Below, one piece after another: positions 52,906 through 63,895 of a DNA stretch of 64,000 nucleotides. This stretch comes from Hippopus hippopus. Its lineage: Eukaryota > Mollusca > Bivalvia > Cardiida > Cardiidae. The notes below the pieces were generated by a model. That model was given only the letters and a program-made list of their open reading frames with translations. It was not told where the DNA came from and ran no database searches. How positions within the stretch are numbered: position 1 is the stretch's first letter; each line of letters opens with the position of its first letter. The position numbers and the translations under genes were made by a program. The stretch is taken from the NCBI GenBank assembly GCA_946811185.2, contig OX328106.1:42172311-42236310 (forward strand). The letters are read 5' to 3'.

Positions 52906-53246
52906 GAGTCCCGGGCGGCTGGGAGTCTTTTTTGGGCAAGACACTTCTGATCCCTAACCTAGCACTGATGAGACCCAGGAAATAAATAAACAAGTGATTT
53001 ATGACTATGATATGCCCGAAATATTTTTGAATGCAGCGTGAAACATCATTCAACCGTATAGAATATTGGGCTCCTGACTGAAAAAGTTATTGAAGATGCA
53101 CCCATTCCTCATTCTCTACCTAGATAAGATTCTAACGCAATATGATATGGACCATACATTCATAAAAATTTACAAAGCAAGTATGTTTAAGCTTTACGAG
53201 CTTTTTTACTTTGGGCTTACTGTCAAGTATCATCGTTTCGGAACAA

Positions 53247-53442
53247 GGCCCGTATTCACCAATCATTCTTGACAACGTTCGAAGTCTTAATTCTCCAGAA
53301 TTTTCTAACTTTGAAAGTAAAACAACTTCTGAATGCCTAAACCATTCGGTTTAGCCAATCAGAAGTTGCGTTACTTTCAAATTGGACAATTTTGGAGAAT
53401 AAGACTAAGAATGTTCTTAAGAATGCTGGTAAATACGGGCCC
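53247..53442. repeat. Family E fold-back element, full length
   Basis: GGCCCGTATTCACCAATCAT to GGTAAATACGGGCCC; core CCTAAACCATTCGGTTTAGC; arms TTTGAAAGTAAAACAACTTC and complement. Confidence 0.9.
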
Positions 53443-54059
53443 TGGACTTTTATTACAACGGAGTAAGGGAGGTAATCCAGTTTGTAAATAAGTAAACAGT
53501 TAATTAGTTAATTGGACTTACTTCGAGTAGTTACATATTCTTACAGATTTTACCCTCGGAAATGTTGAACACGCCCATTTCTCACGTGACATATATTATA
53601 TTTGTAAATGTACACTAGGATGAAAATATATTATATATATATACGGATATAAATTAGAAGTATAATTAGGTGAGTGGTTTAGATAATTCAAAGGACGGTA
53701 GTCACTGTATTCGAAACGTCAAAATTCTAGCAGATTTGTAACCTTTAGCTTTAAATGACTATTTTCGTCTTGTAGTAGGCTGTTTTCAAACTAATGTAGC
53801 TAAGGCAAAATTGCTTGTTACTACGCAGTATATTAAGCAATTCTTTTGCGCCATTGTTCGCTTTGGTCTTTTTCCATAATGTCCTTAATTGCACAACGCA
53901 GACTGCTAGATCTATAAAATATTATTTTTTTCTTATACTGTTCATGCGAAAGTATACCGTAGGTTATTTAAACATATAAGGGACATAACCATGGCGCATT
54001 TATGCCAGGCATTCCGGCTTCGCCCACGAAACACTCCGTGGGACACACGGAAGCGAAAA
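53443..54059. other. 3' flank, AT dinucleotide tract
   Basis: ATATATTATATATATATACG at 53625-53644; otherwise unassigned. Confidence 0.45.
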
Positions 54060-54331
54060 TATATGAGCCACACTCTGGCAAAAGGGGGCTTAATGCATGT
54101 CCGTAATGCATAGTACCAAGAAAGACATCACATGATAAGGGATCCATAAAATCCACTTTGTCTAACAATCGACTGAATTATGAGGTAGACTGGTCCTTTG
54201 GCATACAGGAAATTGACTAATAGCAAAAAGTTTCGGCTCGGATCAGCCTGCACGGACTGCTCATGCTGACCTGGGTCGATTCTTTTTGCAGTTGCAATAA
54301 GCCCCCTTTTCCCAGAACATGGTTTATAATT
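54060..54331 (-). repeat. Family B element, full length
   Basis: ATATGAGCCACACTCTGGCA to CCAGAACATGGTTTATAA; core CAGCCTGCACGGACTGCTCA. Confidence 0.88.
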
Positions 54332-54572
54332 TATAATGGTGCGTTCTGCCTGGTGTCATTATATCCATTGCACTACTTACGTCAACAGTATTTCGTCTTT
54401 TAGACCTGCACTATGTATTCTGTGACAAGATTCGCGTGTTACATAAGAAATAATGCAGTCCAAAAACGCGTGAGGGGTTCACCAACCGCCATCAATAAAT
54501 CACCACCTTAATGCATAGTGATCGCTGGAAGAAACAATCTGATATTAGAAACTCCTTCGTCACTATGAAATA

Positions 54573-54788
54573 CAAATTAATCCTTCATCTGCTAAGCGCG
54601 ACTCACTGACCTTTTGCGGACAGTGTAGGTCAAGATCAGACTGCACAGAACGTGCAGTCTGATCTTGGATCTACACTGTCCGCTAAGGAGATATTTTTCT
54701 CCAAAAGAATAAGTTTGAAATAACATTATTCTGTTTTTCACTATCGGCTTAGAAGTTTTATTTAACTTATTTAGCTGAATAAAGGTTA
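54573..54788 (-). repeat. Family D element, full length
   Basis: ATTAATCCTTCATCTGCTAA, perfect core AGACTGCACAGAACGTGCAG, GGAGATATTTTTCTCC, right end TTAGCTGAATAAAGGTTAA. Confidence 0.9.
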
Positions 54789-54879
54789 ACCTTTCGATTG
54801 GCCCACAAGTCGATTGCGGATTTTGATCATTAAAAAAAGGACCCGGATGTGGTAATTTTTAAGGTGTTGTTTGTCAATA

Positions 54880-54990
54880 TATTTCAGAAAATGTTGGATA
54901 GTGTGGATTCAAGATCAGACTGCACGGAACGTGCAGTCTGATCTTGAATCTACACTGTCTGCCGCAGCTGTATAAGTCGTTCTTTGACTT
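54880..54990. repeat. Family D core with extended hairpin
   Basis: ATAGTGTGGATTCAAGATCA, CTGCACGGAACGTGCAG, TGATCTTGAATCTACACTGT: arms of about 30 bases with one mismatch or so. Confidence 0.75.
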
Positions 54991-55721
54991 CGAAGGGTAT
55001 CCACGATTTTACACGGTTTCGTGATACGGAGAAATCCCACAGATTCCATTAAAAGTCAATAAGATCTCTGTTTTATGTTTAAGAAGGCGGTATTTGTTAC
55101 AAATTAGTAATACATCACGCGGCAGCACGCTAAAAGTGGAGAGATGGCAGTCTTCGCTTACAGTTTCTTCCATCTTGGCGACCGTTTTTTCCTGAAAGTC
55201 GTCTATCTTTCGTTTGACTCTAATTATTTTCACCGAATCTATATACTGGTAAAATATCAGCCCTATTTGGTTACAAGTCAATCATTCAATTATTTGAGAA
55301 CGCCTATTAATCATTCAGGATTTGTAATTAATTTCCGTTTTCTTTTTAGAAGGTTCGAACTCTGCATTAACGACTGAAATTGATACAATGAGTAATTGGG
55401 AGATTGTTCAAGGGGCCGCTGGCATGTGAAGACATTTGTTTTCATTAGAGGGGGCATTTTTGATGTCGAGGTACTATGGATGTTTAATCGCAAAAAGGTC
55501 ATTTGAAATCGAGAAAAGATGACGTTTCGACGTTTCTGTAAATGAAATCGTGTCCATTCAAACTTAATTATGCCAATAGTAAAATTGTTTCAAGTTGACC
55601 TTTAACCGTAATGCTTAGGCGCTGACTCAGCTAATAGTGTTTGGTCTCATTCACATCCAAAATATTAACCCCTGTATTAATTTTGTAAGATGGAGTAAAC
55701 AAACATACATAAGTAAAAAAT
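54991..55721. other. 3' flank; repeat-free, possibly regulatory at 55300-55450
   Basis: 55310-55450 has ATTAATCATTCAGG, TTTGTAATTAATTTCCG, GCATTAACGACTG and GAGTAATTGGGAG, a dense cluster of TAAT cores in balanced sequence. Minus-strand frames (55009-55281) match nothing recognisable. Confidence 0.35.
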
Positions 55722-55971
55722 ATTTGAGCCATGCTCTATGCAAAGGGGGCATAATGCATTTGCAAAAAGTATCGACTGATGTCAGCCTGCGCATTGGTCG
55801 ATACTTTTTGCTAATTGTCAATTTTCTGCATGTTAGAGGATCATTCTACCTCATGATTCAGTCTGATGTTAGGCAAAATGGACGTTATGGATCGATGATC
55901 ATGTGATGATTGGTTAGGTATCATGCATCACAGAGACGCATTAAGCCCTGTTTTTGTAGAGCTTTGCCCAC
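55722..55971 (+). repeat. Family B element, core half deleted
   Basis: TTTGAGCCATGCTCTATGCA, GTCAGCCTGCGCATTGGTCG (one arm lost), right end TAGAGCTTTGCCCA. Confidence 0.84.
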
Positions 55972-56611
55972 TAACATTGTGTTCACATGCCAGTAAAAAT
56001 CATATAAATGTTTACTCTTTTACGTTCTTTCTTTTCTTTTGACAGCAGACTTGTACCGATGATAAGTGTTCATATCGCAAAGACGCAATTAGTCCATTGC
56101 TTTGGTAAATCACGAAAAGAGCCCTTAGTTCATAGATAAAACGTTATCAACATATCAGGAGTAATACTATGTGTCTTTATAAATAGTAGCTCGTATAGGT
56201 CAAGATCGAAGGCGCATAGCATGCAGCCGGATATTAGCGACACACTAACCAAGGCATTTAGATATTTTTTGAGATAGTCTGATCATAAAGCTTTCAACTT
56301 GTGATAGTTTAGTCAGTGTTTAGTATCTGAAATTGTCTGAGAGATAAAGTCAAGTTAATCCTGTGTTTGGCATGTAAAATTTGTGGACAAGTATTCTAAG
56401 AAACACAGTCATCATCTTCAGTTGCATAAACATTCAATTGACAATTTTATAGTTTTACATGATGGGTAGAACTGCTAGATCTGTACAATATGAGACATAT
56501 AGGTACGAGAACATCACATTACCTACAAAACAGACTGCTGAATCCTTCAATTGTAGCCATAGACTTTGCATAAAAAAGTCTTTTATATAGCTACATTTTC
56601 AATGAATAAGC
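55972..56611. other. 3' flank, unassigned
   Basis: A short SINE- or D-like piece near 56196 (GTATAGGTCAAGATCGAAGG); no gene. Confidence 0.4.
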
Positions 56612-56874
56612 GTTTGAGCTATGCTCTGTGAAAAGGAGGTTTAACAGATGTGGAAAAAGTATCGACCCATGTCAGCCTGCGCAGTCCGCGGAGGCTGACG
56701 TGGGCCGAAACTTTTTGCTATTGGTCAATTTTCTGCAGCTCAAAGGACAGTGTACCCCATGATTCAGTCGGGTATTATACAAAATGGATTTTGTGTATCC
56801 ATAATAATGTGATGACTAGCTTGGTATCATGCATCATGGAGACACAATAAGCCCCCTTTTGCCAGAGCCTGACT
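56612..56874 (+). repeat. Family B element, full length
   Basis: TTGAGCTATGCTCTGTGAAA to GCCAGAGCCTGACTCAT; core CAGCCTGCGCAGTCCGCGGA. Confidence 0.88.
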
Positions 56875-57409
56875 CATTTATAATGGTAAGGTGTAGCATT
56901 TGTCTGAGGTTAGATTCCCAATTGGCCAGAAACAATAAAACTTGTAGGGCTGGTAACAATTCAACGACACCAACGGTGGAGAAGGGGTAACTCGTCGGTA
57001 CAAATGTTATACAAGACACATAGATAAACTGGTAGACTGACAAAAATATTGTGGTATGACTGTACCATGTGCTTTGTTTGAATCAAATACATCTATTATG
57101 AAACTAAACATTCAAATGACTTCCAGTTATTAGCATTAGCTTACCCTAAACCTGTCTTATTTGTGACCAGTGTACAAGAATCTTCGGTGAGGAGCCGCTG
57201 ACGACCGGAGATTGCTCTAAAACACCGGATATGTTTGAAATCACTTTGATAAAGAAAGTAAGACTTTTTTTTTTTTTCATACAGTCATCAGTGCAATAAT
57301 TACTGACGTGCAAAATCTGTGCAATAGAGTTTTACAAAAAGAAAACTCAATTCTTGAAGACTATTAACATTTTCTGCATTACTCTTGTCATTGGACTGTA
57401 TTTTGTTCG
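56875..57409. other. 3' flank, unassigned
   Basis: AGGTTAGATTCCCAATTGGC near 56909 could be a SINE B-box remnant. No gene recognised. Confidence 0.4.
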
Positions 57410-57650
57410 TGGGTTTATTGATGTTTTTTGGGTAATTGGGGGGTCTTGGGGCTAAATAATCACCTATTTAATGGTATCTAATTGTCGTAATTAATAGCCG
57501 ATTAATCGAGGGCCTTAAACGCCAGGACGGTATAGCTCTACCCAGAGTAATTCGGCTGCCTGTCACCGACGGCTCTTTAAGATTTGATATATGTTTTTGC
57601 ACAGCACGAGTGTGAAATATAATATCGCAATAGAAGAGACGATTTGACAC
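57410..57650. promoter_or_regulatory. Candidate conserved non-coding element
   Basis: GTTTATTGATGTTTTTTGGG resembles a forkhead site. TCGTAATTAATAGCCGATTA (57485-57504) packs overlapping TAATTA and GATTA cores and continues AATCGAGGGCC. CCAGGACGGTATAGCTCTAC and TGCCTGTCACCGACGGC follow. Repeat-free, with balanced composition. Fits an enhancer of a homeobox locus, but only motif content supports it. Confidence 0.4.
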
Positions 57651-58187
57651 AAATCGTTCTGTACAATGAATGCCATGGATTTTTTTTCTCTCTCTCTCTC
57701 TTTCTCACCCCGTTTCCTTTTTCTTCAATTCAGCAACCATGTTGACCCGCAATGAACGACCCTGTCAGAAACCTTTCGGGTCTTGTTACTTCTTTTATGG
57801 CAACACTTATACCAGAAAATTATTTTCCGTGTATACTGTAGCCTACCTGTGAATACCAAAGACCTAAAAACTCAACTGCTTGCAACAAACATCGGAAGCT
57901 TCTAATGCTTCTGCAGGAAGGTTGGATCAAGATCAGACTGGATAGAATATATAATCTGAATCATTGACTATTGTATTTTTTGTCTATACAGCTCTGTAAT
58001 GATGTTTAACTATGGTTTCCAGCAGAGTTTCAGTCATATCGCGACCAGGATTTGCTTATTTATTTGTTCACGGTAGGTTAGACTATGCGTACATCTAAAC
58101 GAGATTGTAAATGAATTTGACAATGAGACGGATCTACTTTGATTTTCTCACATCGTCAGGCTTTTTTCTCAAGTAATTCAATAGTAC
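57651..58187. other. 3' flank, CT tract and SINE piece
   Basis: (CT)n at 57688-57702; CTGTAATGATGTTTAACTAT and CAGTCATATCGCGACC near 57990-58046 resemble a SINE (G) tail. A D half-core is at 57925. Confidence 0.45.
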
Positions 58188-58453
58188 ATGGGCCATGCTC
58201 TATGGAAATGGGGCTTGACGAAACTGCGAAAAATATCGACTCATGTAAGCCTGCGGAGTCCGCGGAGGCTGTCATGAGTGGATACTTTTTTATTTTTGTA
58301 AATTTACTGCATGTCAAAGGACCGTTCTACCTCATGATGCAGTTACTTGCTAGATAAAATGGGTTTTATGGACGTATTATTACGAGATGACTTGCTTGTA
58401 TAATGCATTAAGGAGATGCATTTAATCTCTTTTTTTAAGAGCATGACTCAAAT
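58188..58453 (+). repeat. Family B element, full length
   Basis: TGGGCCATGCTCTATGGAAA to AAGAGCATGACTCAAAT; core AAGCCTGCGGAGTCCGCGGA. Confidence 0.87.
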
Positions 58454-58455
58454 GT

Positions 58456-58723
58456 ATTTGAGCCATGCTCTGGCAAAATGGGGCTTAATGCATCTCCGTA
58501 ATCCATCACATCAAGCAAGCCATTACATACTTATGGATCCATAACAGCCACTTTTTTTAACAATTGACTGAATCATGAGGTAGATTGGTCCTTTGACATA
58601 CAGAAAATTAACCAATAGCGAAAAGTGTTGGCCCAGGTCAGCCTGCGCGGACTGCGCAGGCTGACCTGAGTCGATACTTTTCGCTGATGCATTAAGCCCC
58701 CTTTTCACAGAGCATGGCTCATT
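58456..58723 (-). repeat. Family B element, full length, head-to-head neighbour
   Basis: TTTGAGCCATGCTCTGGCAA to ACAGAGCATGGCTCATTT; perfect core GGCCCAGGTCAGCCTGCGCG and complement. It abuts the previous copy in the opposite orientation, so the pair forms a very large inverted repeat of about 530 bp. Confidence 0.92.
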
Positions 58724-58947
58724 TACCTAACACAGAACCTTGCTGAACATTCTTCGTGATCTGTCTCCTGCTCAACTGTAGTTTTACTGCTTTTGCTGCT
58801 TCTGGATAATCGTGAAGGAACCCATGTAGCCTACCCTCAGTAACTGATGCATGAAAAGTAATGCATAGGAACCAGCGCCAAAGAAGTATTACACTCTGCT
58901 AGAAACCTCCACTTTTATTTGAACAGACACTTTATGCCGATAAAGTT

Positions 58948-59156
58948 TAACCGTTATTCTGCTAAATAAATGAAATGAAACTTTCAAGCCGATAGTAAAA
59001 CCGAGATTTTACTATTTCAAAGGTATATTTTTGGGAAAGATATCTCATTATCGGACAGTGTAGATTCAAGATCAGACTGCACTTTTTGTGCAGTCTGATC
59101 TTGATCTACACTGTTCGCAAAAGGTCAGTGAGTTGCGCTTAGCAGCCCAAGGGTTA
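58948..59156 (+). repeat. Family D element, full length
   Basis: GTTTAACCGTTATTCTGCTA to CGCTTAGCAGCCCAAGGGTT then AA; core AGACTGCACTTTTTGTGCAG. Confidence 0.9.
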
Positions 59157-59535
59157 AGATTCATGGTGTGTATTATGCCCACGGAATTTGTATTTGACTC
59201 AGCTTCCCTCAAACTTGTATCTCATTCTAACATTATGGCATCGTTTGCTTACTTTTCTCCCCATAACGTCCTTTTAAAATAGATTTTAACTTATCAAGCA
59301 CCATAAAAATATCCAGAAATCCTTAATAACTCGACTGATTTGTCAATACAAATATATGCATCACATTGATTAAAGTAAAAATGGCGGCGTTTTTAAATAT
59401 CATAACGGCATAACGTGTACTCAAGCACATTGTGTAATGTGAAGTTACGAGGCATAACCTAATGTCTCATACAGCTGTGTATTTAGAAAGCACATTTTGG
59501 CGTCTGGGCTAGATTCTGAACTTGTTTAAGAGGTA
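59157..59535. other. 3' flank, unassigned
   Basis: No family or gene recognised; AAAAATGGCGGCG at 59378-59390 is YY1-like but isolated. Confidence 0.4.
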
Positions 59536-59751
59536 CATATTAATTCATTCACTACTAATTAAATATAATTCACTATTTCAACGGCTACAATATAATTCCA
59601 CTGCAAGATGAAGACACTGTTTGGTCATAATCTAAAATAAAGCGGTGAACAGTTTAGATCAGAGATCAGACTGCACGTTCTGTGCAGTCTGTTCTTGATC
59701 TACGCTGTCCACAAAAGCTTCTGGTGTCGTCTTCAGTAAGGGAAGAGTTAA
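59536..59751 (+). repeat. Family D variant (second copy)
   Basis: TTAATTCATTCACTACTAAT to AGTAAGGGAAGAGTTAA, with arms TATAATTCCACTGCAAGATG and AAAGCTTCTGGTGTCGTC as in the copy at 10433. The core is AGACTGCACGTTCTGTGCAG. Confidence 0.85.
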
Positions 59752-61940
59752 CATAATAAACAACTTTACTCATGTAATATCTAAAATATGTTACCCGACT
59801 GGGTTGTCAGCCGGATAGTTTTTTAGTTCTCCAAACTCGTTTTCCAAACTGTTGACAAATTATTCTCTTGACATATTTTTAACATAACACGAATACAGTT
59901 GACCATTATTCGTATAATTAGACTTTATTCGTAAATGCACTGGCTCTGACATAAATTCTTACTGGTAGCTAGGTCTAAATATGACTGAAACAGTACCAGC
60001 AATAAATGATATCATCACTAAAAGTAATATCAACGATAGTGATGATATCACCCTAGCAATTCTTGAAAAAAAAAAAAGTAAATGAATCTAGAAAAGTATC
60101 ATTATGTCAGCCTCTGGAGGGCTTGATAACATACATTTTTATAGACTATTTAATCAATTTTTTATCTCAAAAGTCAGCGGATGCGAGATTTTTTTTTTAT
60201 ATAGCAAATATTGCACGAATTATATGTCATTGTATGCAGAACCGTACACGTATGACAGAACATATTGTTATCTCAAAAGTAGGTAAAAGAGGAAATTAGT
60301 TAATGCTGTATTACACTGAAAACAAGGTAGTTATGAGATAAACGATAAAAAAAGTATCCGTTTTATACTTTGTATTTGAAAAGAAATGGGTACTCATTTC
60401 GATGATACAGCAACTAAACATACCACTAACTGGAAAGAGTGACTCGTGACTCATTTTCCGAGAACAATCGTGTCGTCAAATCGGTCCTACCGAGATAAAA
60501 ACCCAATCAAAATCATCGTGTTTGTTGATGACTTCACCCCATCCCGTGTTTATAATGTTATTTATCACCCAGCAGGTAAGGTGAAAACAAATTCTCGTCT
60601 CATTTTGTCTGGCAAAACAACAAAGCTTGTCAAAAAATGAAGCATTTCACCTTTTTTGTTATTACCACCTGTAACAAATTCGCAGCAGACGAGTTTGGAA
60701 ACGTACCTGCAAAATATGTTAAACTTTTTGGACGCTTTTAGGAATTTTCTGGAAGTGTATTACGTCTCAGTCCGCTTAATGAAAGTACTGTTAAAGTAAT
60801 CGTAACCTAAAGTTTTATACACAAAAATATGAGAAAACACTGTGTCAAAAAAAAAAAAAAGAGGAAACTCCTTGTTAAATGTTTTAAAACAAGCTCTGGG
60901 AGAAATAGACAAAAATGTGAGATGCAATGTGCTGAGCCAAAAAATGGTTGTTAAGTCAGAGGTAAGTGTCGGAATTTAAAGGCTTTTTAGGGAGGGGGTG
61001 GTAAGAATGAATGAACGAAGGTATGGTGTTTTATGGCGCATCGACATCCAGGTCATTTAACGCGCAAGAAAGAATGAAAATAAATGGCTTGTAAGTATGT
61101 GAGAAATGAGTACATGATAAAAGGTGTATTAGGAAATGATTCTGTAACGGAAATAAAATAAGACTACACTACGTCACAAAAAATGGAAAGAGCTGAAAAA
61201 GTGTAACTGTAAATAATATAATCTTAATCGACACTGTCATGAAAAGCAATTACAGTGGCTTCTCCGCCGAAGTGGTTGGCTTTTCATATTTAAGAGAGAG
61301 TCAGCGATAGTATTAACAAACTCCTTTTCCACGGAGTGGGTAAAAGAGCTTTTAGTTTAAACGTATTTTATTGCCATGCTTTATATACCAAATTTATACA
61401 GTATATATTCATTACACAAGAAAAAATATATGTCGGGCAAAAGGGTCTGGCCACAAAATCTCACCACTTACTTTCGGCCATTGCCTTTGAATAATCTACA
61501 ATCAATAAGTCTTCAGTTATTCTAAAATTATAACAAGTGTATCTTTCAAAAAAAAAAAGAAGAAGACAATAAATGTATATGTTCCAGCTATGTTAAAAGA
61601 TGAAGGCAGCAAAGTGCATGAAACAGTTGTCGTCTCGGAGCTGTGTACTTGGTACACTGGAAGAAGCACTGCTCAGCGTCTTTGATGGCGCATCTCCAGC
61701 ATCATCAGACTAGTGCCAGGTTGTAGATAACTTCATATGTCCAATGTCTGGTCTTGGAAAACGTCTGTGATATTGCATGGTCGCACCATATTTCAGAGGC
61801 CAACAGCGGTCCTTGCGTGCACCTTCTGTGCACACTGACAATATTATACATTGCAAAAAATCAATTTGAGCTATAATTGACACACAAAGGGCTTATCCTG
61901 TCTTTAAAAAGGTAGTTGACCAGCCGTCCAGGCAGGGCTA
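59752..61940. other. 3' flank, repeat-poor, no gene recognised
   Basis: Short frames at 60063-60299 and 60446-60640 have no domain I can name. 60440-60650 is less AT-rich than its neighbours and could be either a decayed exon or a regulatory piece. ATGATATCATCACTAAAAGT near 60006 and its partial complement near 60040 form a weak inverted repeat. Confidence 0.4.
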
Positions 61941-62165
61941 CAAAAATAAAGCTATGTATTTTCGTGGTCTTGGCTTTTCTGCATCACCAATCCACCCCAC
62001 TTGTCCGCTAATGAAATAAAAACAAGTTGATAAATAGTCAAGCTGGATAAATCGCCTATCAATACGGTGATATTCAATAGTGGTAAATTGCCAGATCTCC
62101 GGCTGTTTTCTTTAGCGATTCTAACAGAGATTGCCTTTTATTAAGTCTAATTGATGGAAAAATTA
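61941..62165. promoter_or_regulatory. Candidate conserved non-coding element
   Basis: Repeat-free, with GATAAATAGTCAAGC, TAAATCGCCTATCAATACGG, CTTTTATTAAGTCTAATTGA and TGGAAAAATTAATAGC; many TAAT and ATAAA cores. Ends at a family A element. Motif-based inference only. Confidence 0.33.
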
Positions 62166-62170
62166 ATAGC

Positions 62171-62402
62171 TTAACCCTTCACCACATAATCCCGACTTTT
62201 TAACGACCCTGAGGAGGGAGGCTTTTGAAAACATTGTGGGAAAAGGAGAAAATGCTGGTAACCAGCATTTTCTCCTTTTCCCAAGATGTTTACTAACCTT
62301 TCAAAAAACAGTTCAACTTTTGAGTCAGGTTTATTTTGAATGTCATCTGCAAAAGCTTTTGAATTGTCAAGTCCAAAATTTTGCTGTTTGGTAAAGAGTT
62401 TA
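62171..62402 (-). repeat. Family A MITE, full length
   Basis: CTTAACCCTTCACCACATAA, perfect core ATGCTGGTAACCAGCATTTT, right end TGCTGTTTGGTAAAGAGTTT. Confidence 0.9.
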
Positions 62403-62837
62403 CCCTTTCAGAAGGAAGCACCATGAAAGCTGTTTTCGTGGACTGTCTGGATCCAATATCACACTTCACAACCTTTGGTCTGAGAATGGGTCTACACTGT
62501 CCGTTATGTGTAAGATATTATGGTTACAAATATCCTCGATGTTGGATCAGGCATACTGTGTCTGTTTTGTCTTGACTTAAAAAATGTCAAGTTTATTTAT
62601 TGCACGCGCTTCAGTGAAACTCCAAACCTCTCTTGCAGGCGTATTTTTGCGCCTTGCACCCGATAACTTTTGAAAATATCGTGGCAAAAGGAAAAAATTG
62701 TCATAGCAATTGGTATAACTGTTTTTCATATACGTTTTCAGTGTCTCCACGTCCGAAAGTCTCAATACGTGCTTCTTTTTTTAAATCCATACTATACAAA
62801 AAATATTTAAAAAAGATGTCTGCTGAAATTCCGTTTC
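62403..62837. other. 3' flank, A-arm piece
   Basis: AACTTTTGAAAATATCGTGG and GCAAAAGGAAAAAATTGTCA (62667-62702) are a decayed family A arm. A + frame at 62381-62575 has no domain. Confidence 0.45.
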
Positions 62838-63049
62838 CTTTGTTTTAACGACCATGAAAGAGAAGGCTTTTGAAAACATGGTAGGAAAAGGAGTAAATGC
62901 TGGAAACCAGCATTTTCTCCTTTTTCCACAATTTTTTCTACTGCTTCAGTAGCAAAACCCATACCTTCAGCAACATCATAGTTATCGTCTGCAAATGCTT
63001 TCAGTTTTGAAATGTAGAAAATTTTTGTCGTGTGCCAAAGAGTGAAGGA
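62838..63049 (-). repeat. Family A MITE, left end truncated
   Basis: CTTTGTTTTAACGACCATGA, GAAAACATGGTAGGAAAAGG, core ATGCTGGAAACCAGCATTTT, GTCGTCTGCAAATGCT-like arm at right. Confidence 0.84.
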
Positions 63050-63099
63050 TAAAAATAGGTGCAAATTTATTTGGTAACAAATGTGCCAATCATGTCAGC

Positions 63100-63300
63100 T
63101 GCGTGAGATTGATACGCTCAATCAGATTTGGACCGCGAACTATAAGTTAGGTAATTGGTCTAACCTTGGTCAAGTGGCCTTGGACAAGGGGGATTGCTGA
63201 AAGCCAATTTGTGTGAGGTCATTTGTAAAAATTAGAATGCCAAATGATGGGAATTAGGTTAAAGAACTTGATGTCTTACTCGCCTTCGGAAATATAATAA
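63100..63300. promoter_or_regulatory. Candidate conserved non-coding element
   Basis: Repeat-free: GATTTGGACCGCGAACTATA, GGTAATTGGTCTAACCTTGG, TCAAGTGGCCTTGGACAAGG and GGGAATTAGGTTAAAG. Contains NK2-like TCAAGTGG and nuclear-receptor-like half-sites (CAAGGNCA-type). Inference only. Confidence 0.3.
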
Positions 63301-63343
63301 TGTTTTAGGCCGTGGCATAGTACAATACGTATACTAATAAAGA

Positions 63344-63635
63344 TATGGTGTTTAACGCCGTTTTCAACATCATTTTAGTTATATCGCGGCGGCCAGTGCG
63401 CCTATCCATGCTTTCCTGGAGTCTCTTTTACCAGTACTCCGCACAATTTTCTTTCCAAGCCACTGGCTACTTTCCCACATAACCATCGTCGAAACAATGG
63501 TCAGCGGTGAGAGAGGAATGAATCCTGTCGCAATGACTATCATCAATCCTCGGAAAGAAATTGGCCGAGCCAGGGATCGAACCCACGACCCCCTGTTCTC
63601 AAGTCCTGCACGCTACCGACTGAGCTACCGGGGCT
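63344..63635 (-). repeat. tRNA-derived SINE (G), full length with target-site duplication
   Basis: On the minus strand it begins AGCCCCGGTAGCTCAGTCGG (A box TAGCTCAGTCGG) and carries TGGGTTCGATCCCTGGC (B box). The body contains GATGATAGTCATTGCGACAG and ends AACGGCGTTAAACACCAT. It is flanked by CGTATACTAATAAAGA (63328-63343) and CGTATACTATTAAAGA (63636-63651), matching at 15 of 16 bases. An RNA polymerase III internal promoter is therefore still readable. Confidence 0.93.
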
Positions 63636-63687
63636 CGTATACTATTAAAGACACACACCGAAGTGTCGTTTTTTAAAAGATATTAAG

Positions 63688-63890
63688 CCTTAACCAGACG
63701 ACATAATATGAAAACATTTACAGACGATAAGTTATTAAACAGAACAGAATATAAGCGGTTTAGATGATGGAACTTGCCTATAAGATGATAAAAACATCCC
63801 GGGAAAAGAAGAAAATGCTGGTCACCAGCATTTTTCTCCTTTTACTACAATGGTTTCAAAAGCCTTTTTCCTCCTTAAAGCTCGTGAGTG
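63688..63890 (+). repeat. Family A MITE, outer ends decayed
   Basis: TAACCAGACGACATAATATG, CCGGGAAAAGAAGAAAATGC, core ATGCTGGTCACCAGCATTTT, CAAAAGCCTTTTTCCTCC. Confidence 0.82.
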
Positions 63891-63895
63891 TATTT

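Noticed and set aside
60446..60640. 64-codon frame in less AT-rich sequence as a possible exon
   Set aside because: No acceptor/donor pair in a consistent phase and no domain could be supported; left as unassigned.
63560..63635. tRNA gene on the minus strand
   Set aside because: A and B boxes are present but the sequence continues into a SINE body and tail with flanking target-site duplications, and no full acceptor stem is seen.
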